Assembly: GCF_001039355.2 (NCBI RefSeq)
Contig: NW_019774180.1
Span: 280,042-342,041, forward strand
Length of the DNA: 62,000 bases
Direction of reading: 5' to 3'
Source: Lingula anatina
Lineage: Eukaryota > Brachiopoda > Lingulata > Lingulida > Lingulidae
Shown: positions 1-21,598 of the stretch, one piece after another
Layout: every line of letters starts with the position of its first letter
How positions within the stretch are numbered: the stretch's first letter is position 1
The notes under the pieces: model-generated
Databases searched by the model: none
The model's input: only the letters and a program-made list of their open reading frames with translations
What the model was told of the DNA's origin: nothing
Position numbers and translations under genes: made by a program

Positions 1-3000
1 CCCCCCTCCTAAGTTCAGAATATACCACAAATTAACCAAATATGTCTCAACCCTGTCCCTACCTTTGCTTTTCTTGTCTTTCTGTTATACTTATGCTCCA
101 GCGCCGTAGCCATAATGTACTGTTCGCTGATTGCAAGGCAAAATATTCAAACTCAAGCTTCAGTGACACCCAAATAATCCTTATCAGTATCAGTCTTACT
201 GTATAACAAATGTCATCTCTCTCTTATCAAGCTGTTGAACCAAGAAAAGCCTTTATGGCTTAGACATTTTTAGAAACACCAGAGATAATATTGCACTTTT
301 TCCTCAGATTTTTCCTCTCAGCTCATTCCAGCATGATACAGCATCCATACAGTCTAAGCAATCAAAATGTATCTTCCAAACTTTTCAACAATTTGCTGTA
401 CATATGTTATTCTGGTCAAAGTATAATAATTTTTTTCCCTTTTTTGTGAACTGTAAGCTATAAACTGCCAAATATAAAATGTTTTAGCATGACAACCATC
501 CTTCAAATGGCAACAAACAAGTGTCATTGCAGATCATGCCAACTGCCACAGGTGGGTCATTAGGTGACGGGTCACCCCCTATCACTACAGATGGTGTATT
601 ATATAAGGAACAATTCACACCACTTTGATCGGTTCAGTGTAGGCCATCTAAGAGATGTACAATATGAAAGCTTTGAAAACCAAAGTGCTGCTTGCTTGAC
701 CACATGCTGAAGACTGAATGTGATATAATGTAATCAGCAATGAGCACTGCACATGCTGTGAGAACACATTACATAAGTATTAACTCATATAAAAAAGAGG
801 ACATGATCCAACCACGTGAATGGGCCCAAAGGCACGCTTTTTATTATGAAGCTGAAAATGGCGTGATGTGATATGCTGGCATCACACTACATCACAAAGT
901 AAGGCGTCCTCTGCCATTGAGCAGCTAACTCTCTTATCAACAATCTCTTCCAAAATTAGATACAATTTTCAAAAATTGTCAATAAAGTCCTGTCATAATG
1001 ATATCTGAAGAGAATCTCCTACAGTAGCAAGTTCTTTTGTATGGGAGAAAATACCTTATCTTAACAGGAGGCTGGTGTTGACACAAAGGTAATTTAAAGC
1101 TGGCAACTTCAGGCAGCTGGGTAACAGTGGAATTCAATAAATGTGGTGAAATTAACAATTAATGACCCTACTACCACTGATTTGGAATCGGTTCCTCATA
1201 GTTTCATTGAAGTACTGAGGAAACCAACTTAAAGATGGTTAATTATATTTTTTGAATAATTAACCTAATTCAACTTTTTTATGTTCATTTTTTAAAATGC
1301 CAAGCCTAGGGTTTAAGTGAATAAGTTGTATTTTACTTGTTAATCTAATACTGTACACGCAGCATAGATAACAGTTTGTGGCTCAGTTGAAAAACTTAAA
1401 TTGAAGTTGAATGCACTGAACAAGTTAGTGCTAATAATTAATTAAGAACCAACAGCAATATTGTCAATTTCAGTTCTGTACTCTAAACTGTAAAGACAAT
1501 CACTGGATTGCAGTTCAATATTCGAAGTAGAACTCGGTATTTTATAGCTGTGGTAGATGTGTCAACTAATATGAATCTACTGCTGCAATAAAAATCCCAG
1601 AGAAGCTGAAAATATGTACTAGTATGTACAACAAATGCATTGTAAAAGATGGAGCTAGAGGTTTCAGACTGGATAGATGACTAGTAGTCCAGGCCCGTAG
1701 CCAGGAATTTCAAAAGGGGGGTTCTTTTTCTGAAAAAAGTGGACCTTTTTCCATAAAAACTCCATGTACCTAGATCAAATTTTACCCAGAGTGGACCTTT
1801 TCCTAGCAAAAAGGGCCGTTCTTTCGAGCCCCCTGAACCCCCCTGGCTACGGGCCTTAGTACATACTGCATACAGGCATGCACATTAACAATACAACATG
1901 AACTACACTAAAATACATAAACATATCAGAGCAAGGCAAACAATACAATTTAGAAGTAAAACTAAAAGAAGTACCTGCTGCTGTGAAGGGACAAGGGTGT
2001 GTAGAAATCCATGATATCTCAAGCTTGGTTAACAGGTGTAATGGTTTAAAAAAGCCACTATCATATTACTTTGTTGATTTTATTAGCACAGTGGAAGTAC
2101 TAGTACAAAGCTCTTAGTAGTGCATGCCCTTTGGAAATACTTAACTTTAAAGTAAATGGATATCTTTGAGGAGGACAAGATTCATTCTCCTTAAAATGTA
2201 TGGATTTGATGTCCCCATAAAATGTCAGTTTACTCTAAGGTCAAATAACTGGGTTTGAATACATAATACATCATGTTATAAATATATAGTGTTGCAGCTC
2301 TTCAATTTTTGAAATCTATAAAATACTTCCTCGACTGTCTCTGCCTGTGACAAAGTGCATGCAAGTCAAATAAGAAACATCCCTTTAATCTTTTTATGTT
2401 TTTAAATTAGCCATAAAAAGAAGTTCTAGAAACACAGGCTTGCCATCAATCCTGTAAAACCAAGTAACCATTAACAGAAGTAGGATCATATTACTGGCCA
2501 TTCCATATACCCTCCAAAATATCTGCTTATCTTTGTAATTTTTCCCACTGAAATATTGCAACATTTTGAACAAAAGTAGTCCTAAAGAATCAAGGCATGG
2601 TGCAACTGCACCTTTTTTTTTTCCATGGGATAAGAAGATGTGAAAATCAAAAAGGAAGAAAAGATATCACTAAGGAGAAGGGAAAAGTGGAACAGCCCCT
2701 TCAATTATAATCTTTTCTCAGCCCTGTGGTGTATACAAGTTGTGTATGCCATGGTAACGCCTGGGTAAGACCTATTCAAGTGATAAAAGTCCATTTTTCT
2801 GTTTTGATCAACAGAAGAAAGAATCACCACAACAACGCCTAATTTGAAGCTGTTAAAGTGTACATGGGAAGAAATTATACTGACCCTAACTATACACATA
2901 TTAGCATGTCAAAGTGAAATAGAAAAATGCAGAATGACTCTTGTCAAACATAACTTTTACCATACTACTCTAAATCACACAGGACCAGTAATATGTGTTA

Positions 3001-5580
3001 ACAGTGGTTTTGTCAAACAAATTAATGCATAAATTAATACAGTCAACTTGGTCCTTGGTTAGACACAATGTAAACCCAACTTCTAGATGAGAAGTAGCCA
3101 CTTTGTTGTGTGTATACATGGAACTATTGGTTTTAAAAACAGCTGTTTTGTTCTTATTTGCTCAGGATATTCAGGCTAGACACAGTTGTAGATGGCCTCA
3201 GTGTCTAGAAGGACCATGCTGATTTTGGTAGCTTAGAAAAAGGTCTACTCCTTTTCTATAATAATGGCTTCTTGATTACTAAAACACATTTACAGATAGT
3301 AGTCCCACGTAGTCCCTCCTGTTGCCCATAACCTTAGAAGGTTTACACGTGTGGGGAGGGGGGGGGGGGAGAGAGAAAATGGTACATAACTGACATGTAT
3401 TCTTTGAAAGGCAGGTGTGGCCTTTTTTTTCAAAAGAAAATTCTTTAAGTAGTGCTTGCACTGTTGTATTATATTACATCTACATTAAATTGATTAGTTC
3501 TGACTCTTAATGTTGATAACAATTAATACATAGTTTCACAATCATTAAAAGGGACAGCATAAACCTCGCTTAAAAGAGCATGTATGATAATTATGATCAT
3601 TATTCACAATTTTCCTGGAGCTGTTACTAGTAACTAAGCAATACTGTATGAAATATAATAAAGTCATTTGACTGCACACAGCTTATGCTCAAGATTGTTT
3701 ACTCCAAATATCCAATATTTGCCTCAGCGTGTACATGCAGCCTAATGTTTTATGCAACCCATGAATTTAGCTCTTTTAAATTATACATCCAGTGCTATAC
3801 AATAGTATGGCCAATACAGATTAACAATATAAATTTTTTATGTTTTAGGTTCATCATGGCATGCCATATAACAGTATCTTCAGCTGTTTAACAGAGATGT
3901 TGTTGTAGTCAGGTTATTTGCCCAGATATCAGCCCCCTCCTGTGGTTATCAATTTCAACAAATATAAATCCAAATTTCAATTAATGTGAAACCGACTGTA
4001 ACAAATCAGTGGTCAACAATTTTCAACAGCACCTTAAGATAAACAGCACACTTGTTTGACAAAGGCTAGGTTGCTTTTCAATGAAATAATATAGGTTTAT
4101 CTAACTCATACATACTTTCAATTGTATTGTAATTTCATCCATCACAAGGTTCATTGGTTGCTTAAAGCAGGCAGGAAAATACTTGCACTGACTATAATAG
4201 AAGTGAGTGTGATGGAGGTTGGATTGCTTAAAGAAAGAGGGCAAAGTATTCACCTTCTCCAATAAAAGTTTCAAGTTTCCACTCGATTTTAACATACTAG
4301 TAAGTAATAATATAGAGAATTTGCACCATTGAATACCTAATAACCCATACATTTATAATACTTGCATTATGTGGTAAATTACTTGCATCTAAGTGTGAAC
4401 CTAAAATGGAAAAAGGTCACTTGGCAGTTGAGAAGGTTTTCACATAAACTGTAACATAACTATTTTTAATAACTGACTTATATGAAATGCTGACTTAAGA
4501 TAGACTTTTGCAAAATATTCCCTCTATGTCTTGTCAATGCTATTTGTGATATGAATTTTAAATACTAGTCATCCAACAAATTCCTCTTATATATTATCTG
4601 AAATATCTTTCACACAAAAAAATGTGTTCTGTAAAGAGAAAACTATTAAAAAACAAAAATATACCTGAAGATTTCTTAAATTACAGCATAAGGTACTGTA
4701 TTCGTCATTAAATAAAATATTAAGCATCAATCCATTTAACTTACAAACTGTTTAACACATTCCCATTAAATTTCATTTAAATTTGAAAACATTTTTCTGT
4801 TGTAAAATGAATGAGCACCATTTAAGCAAAGTTCAAAACTTCCAGTAACATGACGCTGTAAGGTCAAACTATATGCTAATTAATGCTATTAGGCATTTAC
4901 AAAAGGCTGCTTGTTTTTGACAGGTGAAACTTTGCTGTTATGTCAATGACAAACTAACCTATTGATCAGACTGGCTCTAATCCTATAAGATTGATTAATC
5001 TCCTTCTACTAACGTTTTACAAAGGTTGATCATCAACGTAGCAGAAAACAGAGCAACACTTGAGGATTTGCTGTAACTGCTGCTGGGATTTCTAACAATC
5101 TACTAGTAATGCAAATATGGAAGCAAAGGTAGTGGAACAAGTTACAGCTTAATTTCTGCTGTGGTCTGTCATGTTAAGAGCACAGCTGATGCATGTTCTT
5201 TTTAATAAAACTAATCAATCACCACTTTAAACAAGACCTGCTGTTCCTGGTTCACATATAAACATATGCAATTTAAATTAACAAAACCATAAATTATAGT
5301 TTTCTGAGATGTGGTTTTCTTCTCTAGTTGTGTATATGAACTGTTTTGCAACACCTTTAATATTCCAAGTCTGAGGATTTTGGTTTGTGTGTCTGTGTGT
5401 GTGTGTGCATGCATGCGTGTGAGCACATGCATGCATTAGCGAATATGCATCTATAGTGTTTGTGTTTGCACACATAATCATGAATGTATTTGTTAGAACA
5501 TGAGAAGAACTGTTTCTTCCTTTCTAACAAGTACATTTCAGTAAAAAAAAAAAAAAAAACTAGAATTACTATGAACTTAC
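1..5580. other. Non-coding flank, probably JAKMIP-like intron
   Basis: No exon with conserved protein content could be found on either strand. The open frames here are short, low-complexity and lack convincing splice sites. The JAKMIP-like exon on the minus strand ends at 5581 with a good donor, so this stretch is most likely the intron that follows it, with the remaining exons beyond the left edge. It holds one MITE (1691-1856), a short GT/GCAT-rich patch near 5385-5440, a G-run at 3354-3370 and an A-run at 5543-5559. Confidence 0.5.
1691..1856. mobile_element. MITE with GGCCCGTAGCCAGG terminal inverted repeats
   Basis: About 166 bp bounded by perfect 14-bp inverted ends, GGCCCGTAGCCAGG at 1692-1705 and its complement at 1842-1855. 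The interior has G-runs on the left and C-runs on the right. It has no coding capacity, so it is a non-autonomous DNA element. A diverged relative lies at 49797-49940. The superfamily was not determined, and I could not define a target-site duplication. Confidence 0.75.
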
Positions 5581-6443
5581 CACATCTCCCTCTCCATAGC
5601 CACCTTTCACACCCGAATGTTTCCCAGATATGGGTGTAGAAGTGAAAGGCAACTTCTTAGCAGTTAAGTCCTCTGTACTGTCCCCACTGAAAGTCCTGTC
5701 CATTTTGAAACTATCCATCTTAAAAGTTCCTTGCAAACTCCCGTTTTGATTCCTGAATAATTTTTTGTACCTCTTGTTCATGTTCCCTTTTAAGTCTCCT
5801 GATCTCCAAAGTCTTTTCTTTATCAGATTTTGACTTTTCAGAAAGCTTCTCCTGTATTTGTTTCTTGGAATCTTTCAGCATTTGGACTTCTTGTTGAAGT
5901 TTAAGGACAGCATCTGTGTTTCCAGTCAAGTCACTGTGAGAGCCTTGAGATTTTTTCCTGAGATCAGAAGATCCATATGCAGCATCCTCTTTCTCTCGAT
6001 CTAACTGGCGTTTCAATACTTTCAATTCTTCTTCTTTATACCTGAGGACTTGCTTTAATTCCAGGTCTTTTTCTCTTGCAACACTATCTTTTGTTTTCTG
6101 TATCTCTGCTTGTTTCTCTGCCTGGAACTTGATATTAGCCATTTCTAGTTCATGAGATTTCTCTCTCTCCATCATTTCTTTGGCATGTTTGATTTCAGAA
6201 ACTTTCTCCCTCTCTTTTTGTTTGGACCTTGCTTTCTCTAACTCCAGCTCTGACTTGAGCTTGGCAATGTGCCGTCTCATCTCATCTGTCGTCCTTTGGG
6301 AAGAATCTAGTTTGTTTGAGGGTAGCCTCCGTCCCCCAATGGAACCATTTGAGCTCTCCATGATTTCCAAACCTATGTCTCTGTACACCAGCAAATCTTC
6401 ACTAACCAGCTCTCATGGCTGCACTAGACACCAAAGTTGCACC
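5581..6443 (-). CDS. JAKMIP-like coiled-coil protein, first coding exon (partial, frameshifted)
   Basis: This is the first coding exon of a protein resembling Janus kinase and microtubule-interacting proteins, which are coiled-coil scaffolds linking microtubules, RNA and kinases. The acceptor lies at 6444 (TTTTCAG), so part of the 5' UTR is in an upstream exon. The first ATG is at 6361 and follows an in-frame TGA. From there about 210 residues are almost entirely charged heptads (RRHIAKLKSELE..., KKQIQEKLSEKSKSDKEKT). The pattern of spaced K/E blocks and the final GEGDV| at the donor (GTAAGT at 5580) match the GIGDMVEL boundary region of JAKMIPs. The reading frame hits TAA at 5722-5720 just after REFARNF, but the next frame is open and runs KMDSFKMDRTF... 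to the donor. A single extra base in the homopolymer at 5722-5725 would explain this. Further exons lie off the left edge. The family call is by remembered similarity and could instead be another long coiled-coil protein. Confidence 0.6.
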
Positions 6444-9400
6444 TGAAAATCCAGAACAGAATCAAAGTGATAAAAGATAATGTTTGATGGTTGATAGGTC
6501 ATATTCCTAAGCTTGTGTCAATAAAATAAAAATGTAAATACAAAGCACAATTTTTGTTGGAGCACTAGGACAGATAAGAAAACTACATTGCTGTCTGTGT
6601 AAAAGATTAAGAAAACAAACCCAGCTTACAAATACAAGTTTCGTGGGCTTTTAGATTTCAGTGTTTTATGCCTTCACAGTATAATTTCCATTACCATAAT
6701 GGCAACTAATGACAAAAAATTAAATTATTGTTTATAAATCACTGCATCTGATATACTGGTTTTGACCCTTTTACCTTCTTTTAAAATGACATTGTACTGC
6801 CACCTTTAAGAATAAATGGAAGAGAACATAATTCCTACCCATAAATTTTCAAGTAAAAGTTTGTTATTCATGACTCTCATTTAAAAATCCACCTGAATTC
6901 TGTCAATTTTAAAGAAAATGTGGACCATGCATCAATGATAAGTTTTATACAAAGTTATGTGGGTAAAAACTTGGTCCTCATAAAACTTCTAAATCAACTT
7001 ATGTTCTGATCAAATATATTTGCACTTAACAAACCTGTAACTAGTCATTGATTGCAGGGTCATATCCATACAATTTGCTTTCACTTGAATGGGCATTTTT
7101 TATTGTTTGGATTGGTTTTCCCATAATCATTAGTATACTATTATAAATTTAAACAAAATAAGATATCTAGATTGAGTGCTATTTCTTAAATCATTTTATC
7201 ATATTCAGAGAAAATTTGAATCTTTGGAATTTTCATTAACTGCACAAAAGTTGCTTTGTTTCTTCATAAATGTCTCTAATCAAAGATATATCACTGCTTG
7301 TTATATAAGCATTTACGCATAATAAAGGTAAATTTACTGTCGGTTACCACAGATAACTCAAAATGACCTTAACAATCATCAAAGCTATCTATGTGGGTTG
7401 TTAACAAAAAAGTATTCACATATTTATCAATACTGTTACTACATACCACACTTGAATGTAATATGTAAGAAATAAGGGCAAACATTTATTCTTCAGTAAA
7501 ATGGTGCACCCTTATAAAATGTTCTGAATGTTTACATTTTTATTAAGATAATACTGCCAAATATTTTCTTTCAATGCTAGCACCCTCATAAAAAGTTGTT
7601 CAAGCTGTTTTGCAAATTAGATAATACGTACATGTACCATCAAATATCTTCTTGTTATTGCAAAATACACAATTACAATACACAATTTTAATTCCGAGAG
7701 TCTGTGTTAGCAAATATCTTAAGGCTATACTTAACCAAATCCTCCCTAAAAACTAAAATATTTTAAGATTTCGGAGTCGATGCTTTGTCAGTTTACAACT
7801 AACTTTCCCCTAACTCATTATCTCCAATGAGACATCATGATATGTCCCCATTATCTTGACCACAGTTCTTATTCATTGCAAAAAGCTATGACATCAGACA
7901 AATGTCTATACCGTACTGTATGTACCCTTCTTCAGATTGCATTAAAATTTTTCTACCAATTAATAGCTCTTGAGTCTTGTGATAAATATTCATTTCATCC
8001 ACTTAGTGGACCTGATGATTTAAGTTTCGTTCAACTCTAGACTTTAAAGAAGCTACCAAAGAAGAGGAGCCACAAATTATAATGATTCCATTTCCAACAT
8101 ATTTAAAATGTAACTTGACCAATACCAGCAATACTGTCAGTGTCACAGACTACTTTTACTATAGAAGCGGCCATGTTGCGAGTCGGGTTGTTGTCAAACA
8201 TGTCCTGCAACTTTCTAAGTGGTCAAAACAAATAAGACTTAATATCACAAAACAACATAAGGCAAACGGATATAACAAGCTTAAGATTATCTGACATACC
8301 CATAACGTACCTTTGGCCTTCATATCAGGTAAATAGCACGCAAAACATAGGGATACCCGCCACTTACTTGAACTACATTGTGTACAGGTTCCCAATCACG
8401 TGACCTTGTGGGGCATTTTACTGTAGGGGGCAGGTTGCCCATAACAGACACGACAGACAAAGGTAAGGGAGGATTAATTACGTTCTATAAAAGGTGTGAA
8501 AATGACCGATTCTTACTCTAACTATGAAAAATAATATTCTTTGTTAATTCTTACAAAATTAAGTTGGATCTGCCTTGTGGTAAATAGAGTGTGATTGTGG
8601 TTAAGTGAGGCCTACATCGAAATGCATTAGATGTGCAGAAAGCATAGTGCGTCGCACTTATAGCAGTACTTTAAATGTTCTTAACTTCTAAAGCTAGGTT
8701 GACACTTCTGATATAATATTTGGATCACGAGTGGATAAATAGTTTATTTAATGCTTAATTTACTGTCGGTAGGGTGTATTAGGGTGTATTTTCCCTGTAT
8801 TTTTTATATTCAGTGAAAAGCAAACTCAAAAACAATTTTAAACTGCTCATACAGAAGATTTTTCACAACTTGTAGGAGATAAATCAAAGAACAAAACCAG
8901 TAAAACGTTTCACAGCTGGACACTTTGCATTTGTAATAGTAACGTATGTTCCTTTTTGTTGGCTAAGAAATGAAAATATATTTTTCATTATTCGTAGTTC
9001 CAGGAGAAAATTTTTATGCCAAACTGCACGAGCTTTTTTAATGGACATCTATATAATTGCTTGGTTGCAAGTCATCTTTACGGTGTTGCAGACATCCAGC
9101 TTGTTTTGGTGAATCCTGCGTGATTGTAGTTTTAATGCTGCATTAGTATGGATAAAAGGTTTTCTCAAGTTAAAAGCCTATAGGAGTCACCCGGTAAATG
9201 AGTTCATCCACCCAAGAAATTTACATGTTAGCCTGCTACTAACTACATGTAATCTATATGTATTATTTTGATATCTAAAATGCCGTTTAACTGATTTGAT
9301 TAGCATATTAAACGCAATTTTGCCAGCAAAATAGCAGCAAATTCGATTCACAGCACACAAAAACACCACGCTTTTATGATTGGCTAATATGGAGGTGTGT

Positions 9401-9461
9401 CCTGTCGCGTGATCCAATCACGTCACGGTAAAATCTGGGTCAAGGCATATGCGACGTCAAC
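6444..9461. other. JAKMIP-like 5' intron and shared upstream region with HPD
   Basis: No conserved coding sequence. The JAKMIP-like gene (minus) and HPD (plus) are head to head, so their promoters lie here. A minus-strand GTAAGT donor at 8367 after a short GC-richer stretch could end a JAKMIP-like 5' UTR exon. On the plus strand a GTAAGG donor at about 8462 could end a non-coding HPD exon. Both are inferences from splice motifs only. A palindromic E-box, TCACGTGA, lies at about 8396-8403, and a CCAAT motif at about 9411-9418 sits 45 bp before the HPD start codon. Confidence 0.4.
8396..8403. promoter_or_regulatory. Palindromic E-box TCACGTGA
   Basis: An exact 8-bp palindrome matching the bHLH-Zip (USF/MiT) consensus. 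It lies between the divergent JAKMIP-like and HPD genes, next to candidate 5' UTR donors on both strands. Function is inferred from the motif and position alone. Confidence 0.3.
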
Positions 9462-17683
<8,222 letters not shown>

Positions 17684-18682
17684 AGATCAATTTATAATCA
17701 GATTCAAGGGACCAATGGATTCAAGTGGACCAACATTATTGTTAGAGATTTTGATCATAATGTAGACTTTATTTTAGATTGCCAATAATGCACATTCCTA
17801 TTCGAAAACATTCTTTCTAATATCATAGGGATATATACCCCCGAGTGGGCCTTAGGTAATGTTATGTTTTAAGGCCATTATGTATGTATTGAGCAATTAT
17901 GTGCCTTTGGCATATTTAAAGGGAGTTACAAAGGTTGCATCATTAACTGAGTCACTCATTTTGGTGTTCAAAACACATATTATGATATTAATTTTGTGTA
18001 AAATTGGGCCAAAAAGGGTTAGGTCAGAGGCTAGTAAGTGTAATTTATGAGGCAGCTTATTTTTAACCTGAAATTGTCAAACTTTTTACTTTCAAAGTGC
18101 TTTTCATTTTAAAATGTTCATTTTATGAGACGAAAACATGACACTCAGACCATATGAACCTTGAAGTTGAATCTCATATTTTTCTTGTTTTTAAATTTGA
18201 ATTGTATTTTATCTCACCTTGTTATTGCACAAGGCATTGCATTTTATTGAGTGCATATCATTATTTCTGTCAAGTTGCACAATTATGCTTTAGAAGAATT
18301 AGATCTGGTGAATGTGGCATTATAAACTGCTTTGCAGGGTTATAGTTGTTATGTTTAAATGATTTTTGGATTTTGAACTTTTTGGTAGAATTTTATTAAA
18401 GTATGATATTGCACACATCTGAGCTAGCACAAAAGAAACATATTGTTAGTTTACTATAACATTTATCATAGAACGGTTGTGCGACTGTCTTCCAAGTCTC
18501 TAAACTCCAACTGTTTTCAAATTGCAGACTGACAATTCACAATGGCAGCTTTTTGAAATTGATAATAAAACGGTGTTGTTTGAATGTTGAATTGTTTTAC
18601 CTTACACTTTGTTCTCCATTATACAACTACCTTGTTTCACAAAAGTCATAATGATGAATATTTCAAGAATAAAGTGCATAAT
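17684..18682 (+). other. HPD: HPD 3' UTR and intergenic sequence
   Basis: No coding signal after the HPD stop at 17681-17683. A canonical AATAAA at 18564-18569 is followed by a GT-rich stretch, so the HPD transcript probably ends near 18590 with a UTR of about 0.9 kb. Confidence 0.6.
18564..18569 (+). terminator. HPD: Candidate HPD polyadenylation signal AATAAA
   Basis: An exact hexamer followed within 15-30 bp by GTGTTGTTTG-type downstream sequence. It is the best plus-strand signal before the fold-back element. Confidence 0.55.
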
Positions 18683-19164
18683 CAGGCCTAACCAACTACC
18701 AGACTCGGCACCTAAGAATCCTGAATTAACCCGTATATCGTACCACACTACCCGTTTTCAAGGTGTGTGTCAGATCGCATTTCGGAGTATCATACCCCAG
18801 AACATATTTTGTAGGATGACCAAGGGCTCATCCACGCTCGGCTGTCACCTTGATTGGATAGTAAACGATTGTCGTAAAATCGCTATATGATTTTAAAACC
18901 GGGTGCATAAATTTGAAAACCACCTAGAACAACCTTAGACTGCCACATTAATCTCATACAATGCAAAAAAGCCCTATCAAAAGTGGTTAAAGCATTCAAA
19001 CCGAATGTCGTTAAGTCCCCATATGCCCTCATAGAGACAATAAAATAGAGTACTCTAAAGTAAGAAATGTGATCTGACACACACCTTGAAACTGGGTAGT
19101 GTGGTCTGATATACCGGTTAATTCAGGATCCTTATGTGCCGAGTCTGGTAGTTGGGTAGGCCTG
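18683..19164. mobile_element. Fold-back MITE with about 95-bp arms and ATAAT flanks
   Basis: The left arm 18683-18777 (CAGGCCTAACCAACTACCAG...) and right arm 19070-19164 are inverted copies with roughly 90% identity, separated by a loop of about 290 bp. The element is directly flanked by ATAAT at 18678-18682 and at 19165-19169, a 5-bp target-site duplication. It has no coding capacity. It sits between the 3' ends of the convergent HPD and CCCH genes. Confidence 0.85.
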
Positions 19165-19361
19165 ATAATTAAACTTTCTTTTTCACAACTGTTTCAAAGA
19201 TATGTGCAAAGATTGTACAAAGGTTAATTTTTTTTCCATTATAATTCCATTGTAAACAACCAATTATGATGAACCATGTTTCTGTTCACATGATGTACAA
19301 ATACGTAAATTAGATATCTATACATGTATCATCAAAATAAGTCTGAAGTTTTTTTTTATAA

Positions 19362-21598
19362 CTATGTTCCAACTGTCCATGGTCTTTCTTTTGCTCTTTG
19401 TTGTCCTAAACTTTGTAATGCCTTCTTAGGTGGAACCAAGTGGTCATTTATACCAGCACGTTTTTTACGTTTCATGTTGGCCATGTAACCATCTTCATCT
19501 TGTTGATCCTGTTCAAAGTTTAATAACTCAAAATTACCAGTCTGATTATATCTGCCAGCATTAAACTGATTTTGATGACCAGCTACTGGTTGGGAAATGT
19601 TGTGAACATTATCTCTCTCATGATAAAACCTGCATTTATCACCAAAATGACATTTTCCTTTCAGAAATTTGTAACAAACATTTCTGTTTGAGGTGCTACT
19701 TTGAGCTTGCTCCTCAGTCTCTGTCATTTTAACATGCTTCTCAAGGACTGACAGTTTAGCTTGTCTAGCTTTTTCAAATGGGTTGGCAAAAACGGAGTTC
19801 TCTAAACCCTTCCCTCCTTGCTCTTTTTCCACATTTAATGACGGTGCTGGCAGTTTCATGGCATTACCAAATGGATTTGGGAGGGATTTGTCTCGAGGTT
19901 GCTCCTTTAAATCACCAAGCACTCTTTGTTTGTTATTAACATCTTCACCAGAAGAACTGTCATCTGACTGATCATGAAGTCCCAGAAGATTTCCACCATA
20001 AGAACTCTTTTCAGTTATTTGACTTGGCTTTGGTCCAGACCTGTTGAAAAAAAAAAAAAACAATTATTACTACACGACAAGAAATTGTTTAAAAAATATT
20101 CTAATGTAAAGGAACCATACCATTCTTAACTAGATTATTAAAAAAATATGGGAACTAACTCATGAGTCAGCACAGACAATTATTACGCCTTTGTCAGTGT
20201 ACTTAAAAATGTCAGATAACACTTTAGACACCTCAACAAAGGTCCTCGTGTGCAAACCTGGAGATTCACGTTTCAGTAATCTCCCCTTTCAACAAAAGAT
20301 AACAAATGAGAGGCCCTTTTGTAGGTATATCAGAAAAATTTTCAAACTTATCAGAAAATTATAATACTTATATCATGTGAAAGGTTATGCAAAAACCGGA
20401 TGAAATCACTTGGAATTTTTTAAATATTCCTACAAGCAACAAAGATATTGAAGTTTTTTAACTGCAAAAATTCACCAAAAGTGTCCACACTCTTCAGCTT
20501 AAAACCTGTCACTACTGACCAGCGGTGATCACTCAGTTGTAGCTGCAGCTCAAATTGCTTGTAACCAATTAGGGCAATTATGGCTGTATGTTAATCTAAT
20601 GACCCGGAAACAAACCCAAATTGGCGACCGCACAAGCACATGGCTGGGATGGCTTCCATGCAGATCATGTACTATAAATATTGCGCATCAAATAAACTAT
20701 ACTTCGCATGGTTTAATTTTCATGATTTTTCTACATAATATTGCAAATCTCAGAAACTTTATTCATTATTAATTTCAAAAAATTGCAACCAGTACTTAAC
20801 TGACATTTTTGAGCACTTTGTTGAGGCAAAACTTCAAACGCCCTGGGCAAATCACGTGATCGGATTTTACTCTTTGATTTACAGCTTATTTAGTTAATGG
20901 CTTGTATAAGTTTTTTTATGCGGCGCTACAAGAGAGATTTAAAAAAAGGGGTGCCATAGGCGAGCTGTCAGCAGGCCGATATCAGTTTTACACTTCACTG
21001 CCCCTGGATAGTTACCACTGTAGCGCCCCTAGCGGATTGTGATATACCTACCTATTGTATATTTTATCTGAAGCAATTCAAAATTCATTATCCCTAGCCT
21101 CTCCTCCTCAATTTTTGCACAATTGTGTTGGATGCAAAGGAGTTGGACTGAAGTAAGCCCAAGCACCAATTTATATAAATCATATAGTTGTGCCACAAAT
21201 GCTGCTCATGTCGATATGTGTGAATGACGTGTGCTGGCCTTTTTCTTTTCTTTCATTTTTTTTAGTGTGGGGCCTTACTCTGTCGAAGTATGAAGTAGAG
21301 CAAGACCTTGCAGTTGCAGTAGTAGACTTATATACATATTACACTGTCTTACTCTCACTCAGCCAGTGTCTAAGTTTGCCCTAGGCTAAGGCTTCATACT
21401 GTAAGTGCAGTATAGTGCTGTGCGGTCAGGCAGATTTATGATCTTATAAGCATTTTGGTATCGAATAATTTGCAGAATGGGATTCTGAAAGTTCAGGTAT
21501 TGAAATATGACGACTTACTCGGAAAGTGCATGATTCTTTGGGTCGTATTCCTCGTCTGAATCTGAGGCCGAGCCATAGTCAGCTACCAAGGAAGTCAT
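19362..21598 (-). CDS. CCCH zinc-finger protein, unrecognised family (2 exons, complete)
   Basis: Exon 1 is 21598-21519 (ATG at 21598, donor GTAAGT) and exon 2 is 20040-19362. Phases join (GA|G) to give 252 aa. The N-terminus MTSLVADYGSASDSDEEYDP is the acidic 'SLVADYGS' start seen in several nuclear RNA-processing proteins. A serine/aspartate-rich and NPF-containing linker follows. Then comes one zinc finger, CYKFLKGKCHFGDKCRFYH, with spacing C-x7-C-x5-C-x3-H at about residues 161-179. The basic C-terminal tail has KRKKRAG and LVPPKKALQSLG. A single CCCH finger of this type usually binds RNA or acts in splicing complexes; that role is inferred. I do not recognise the specific orthologue. The gene is head to head with the GTPase gene, about 0.9 kb apart. 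Confidence 0.85.

Noticed and set aside
6180-6446. 88-codon plus-strand open frame
   Set aside because: Antisense shadow of the JAKMIP-like coiled-coil exon.
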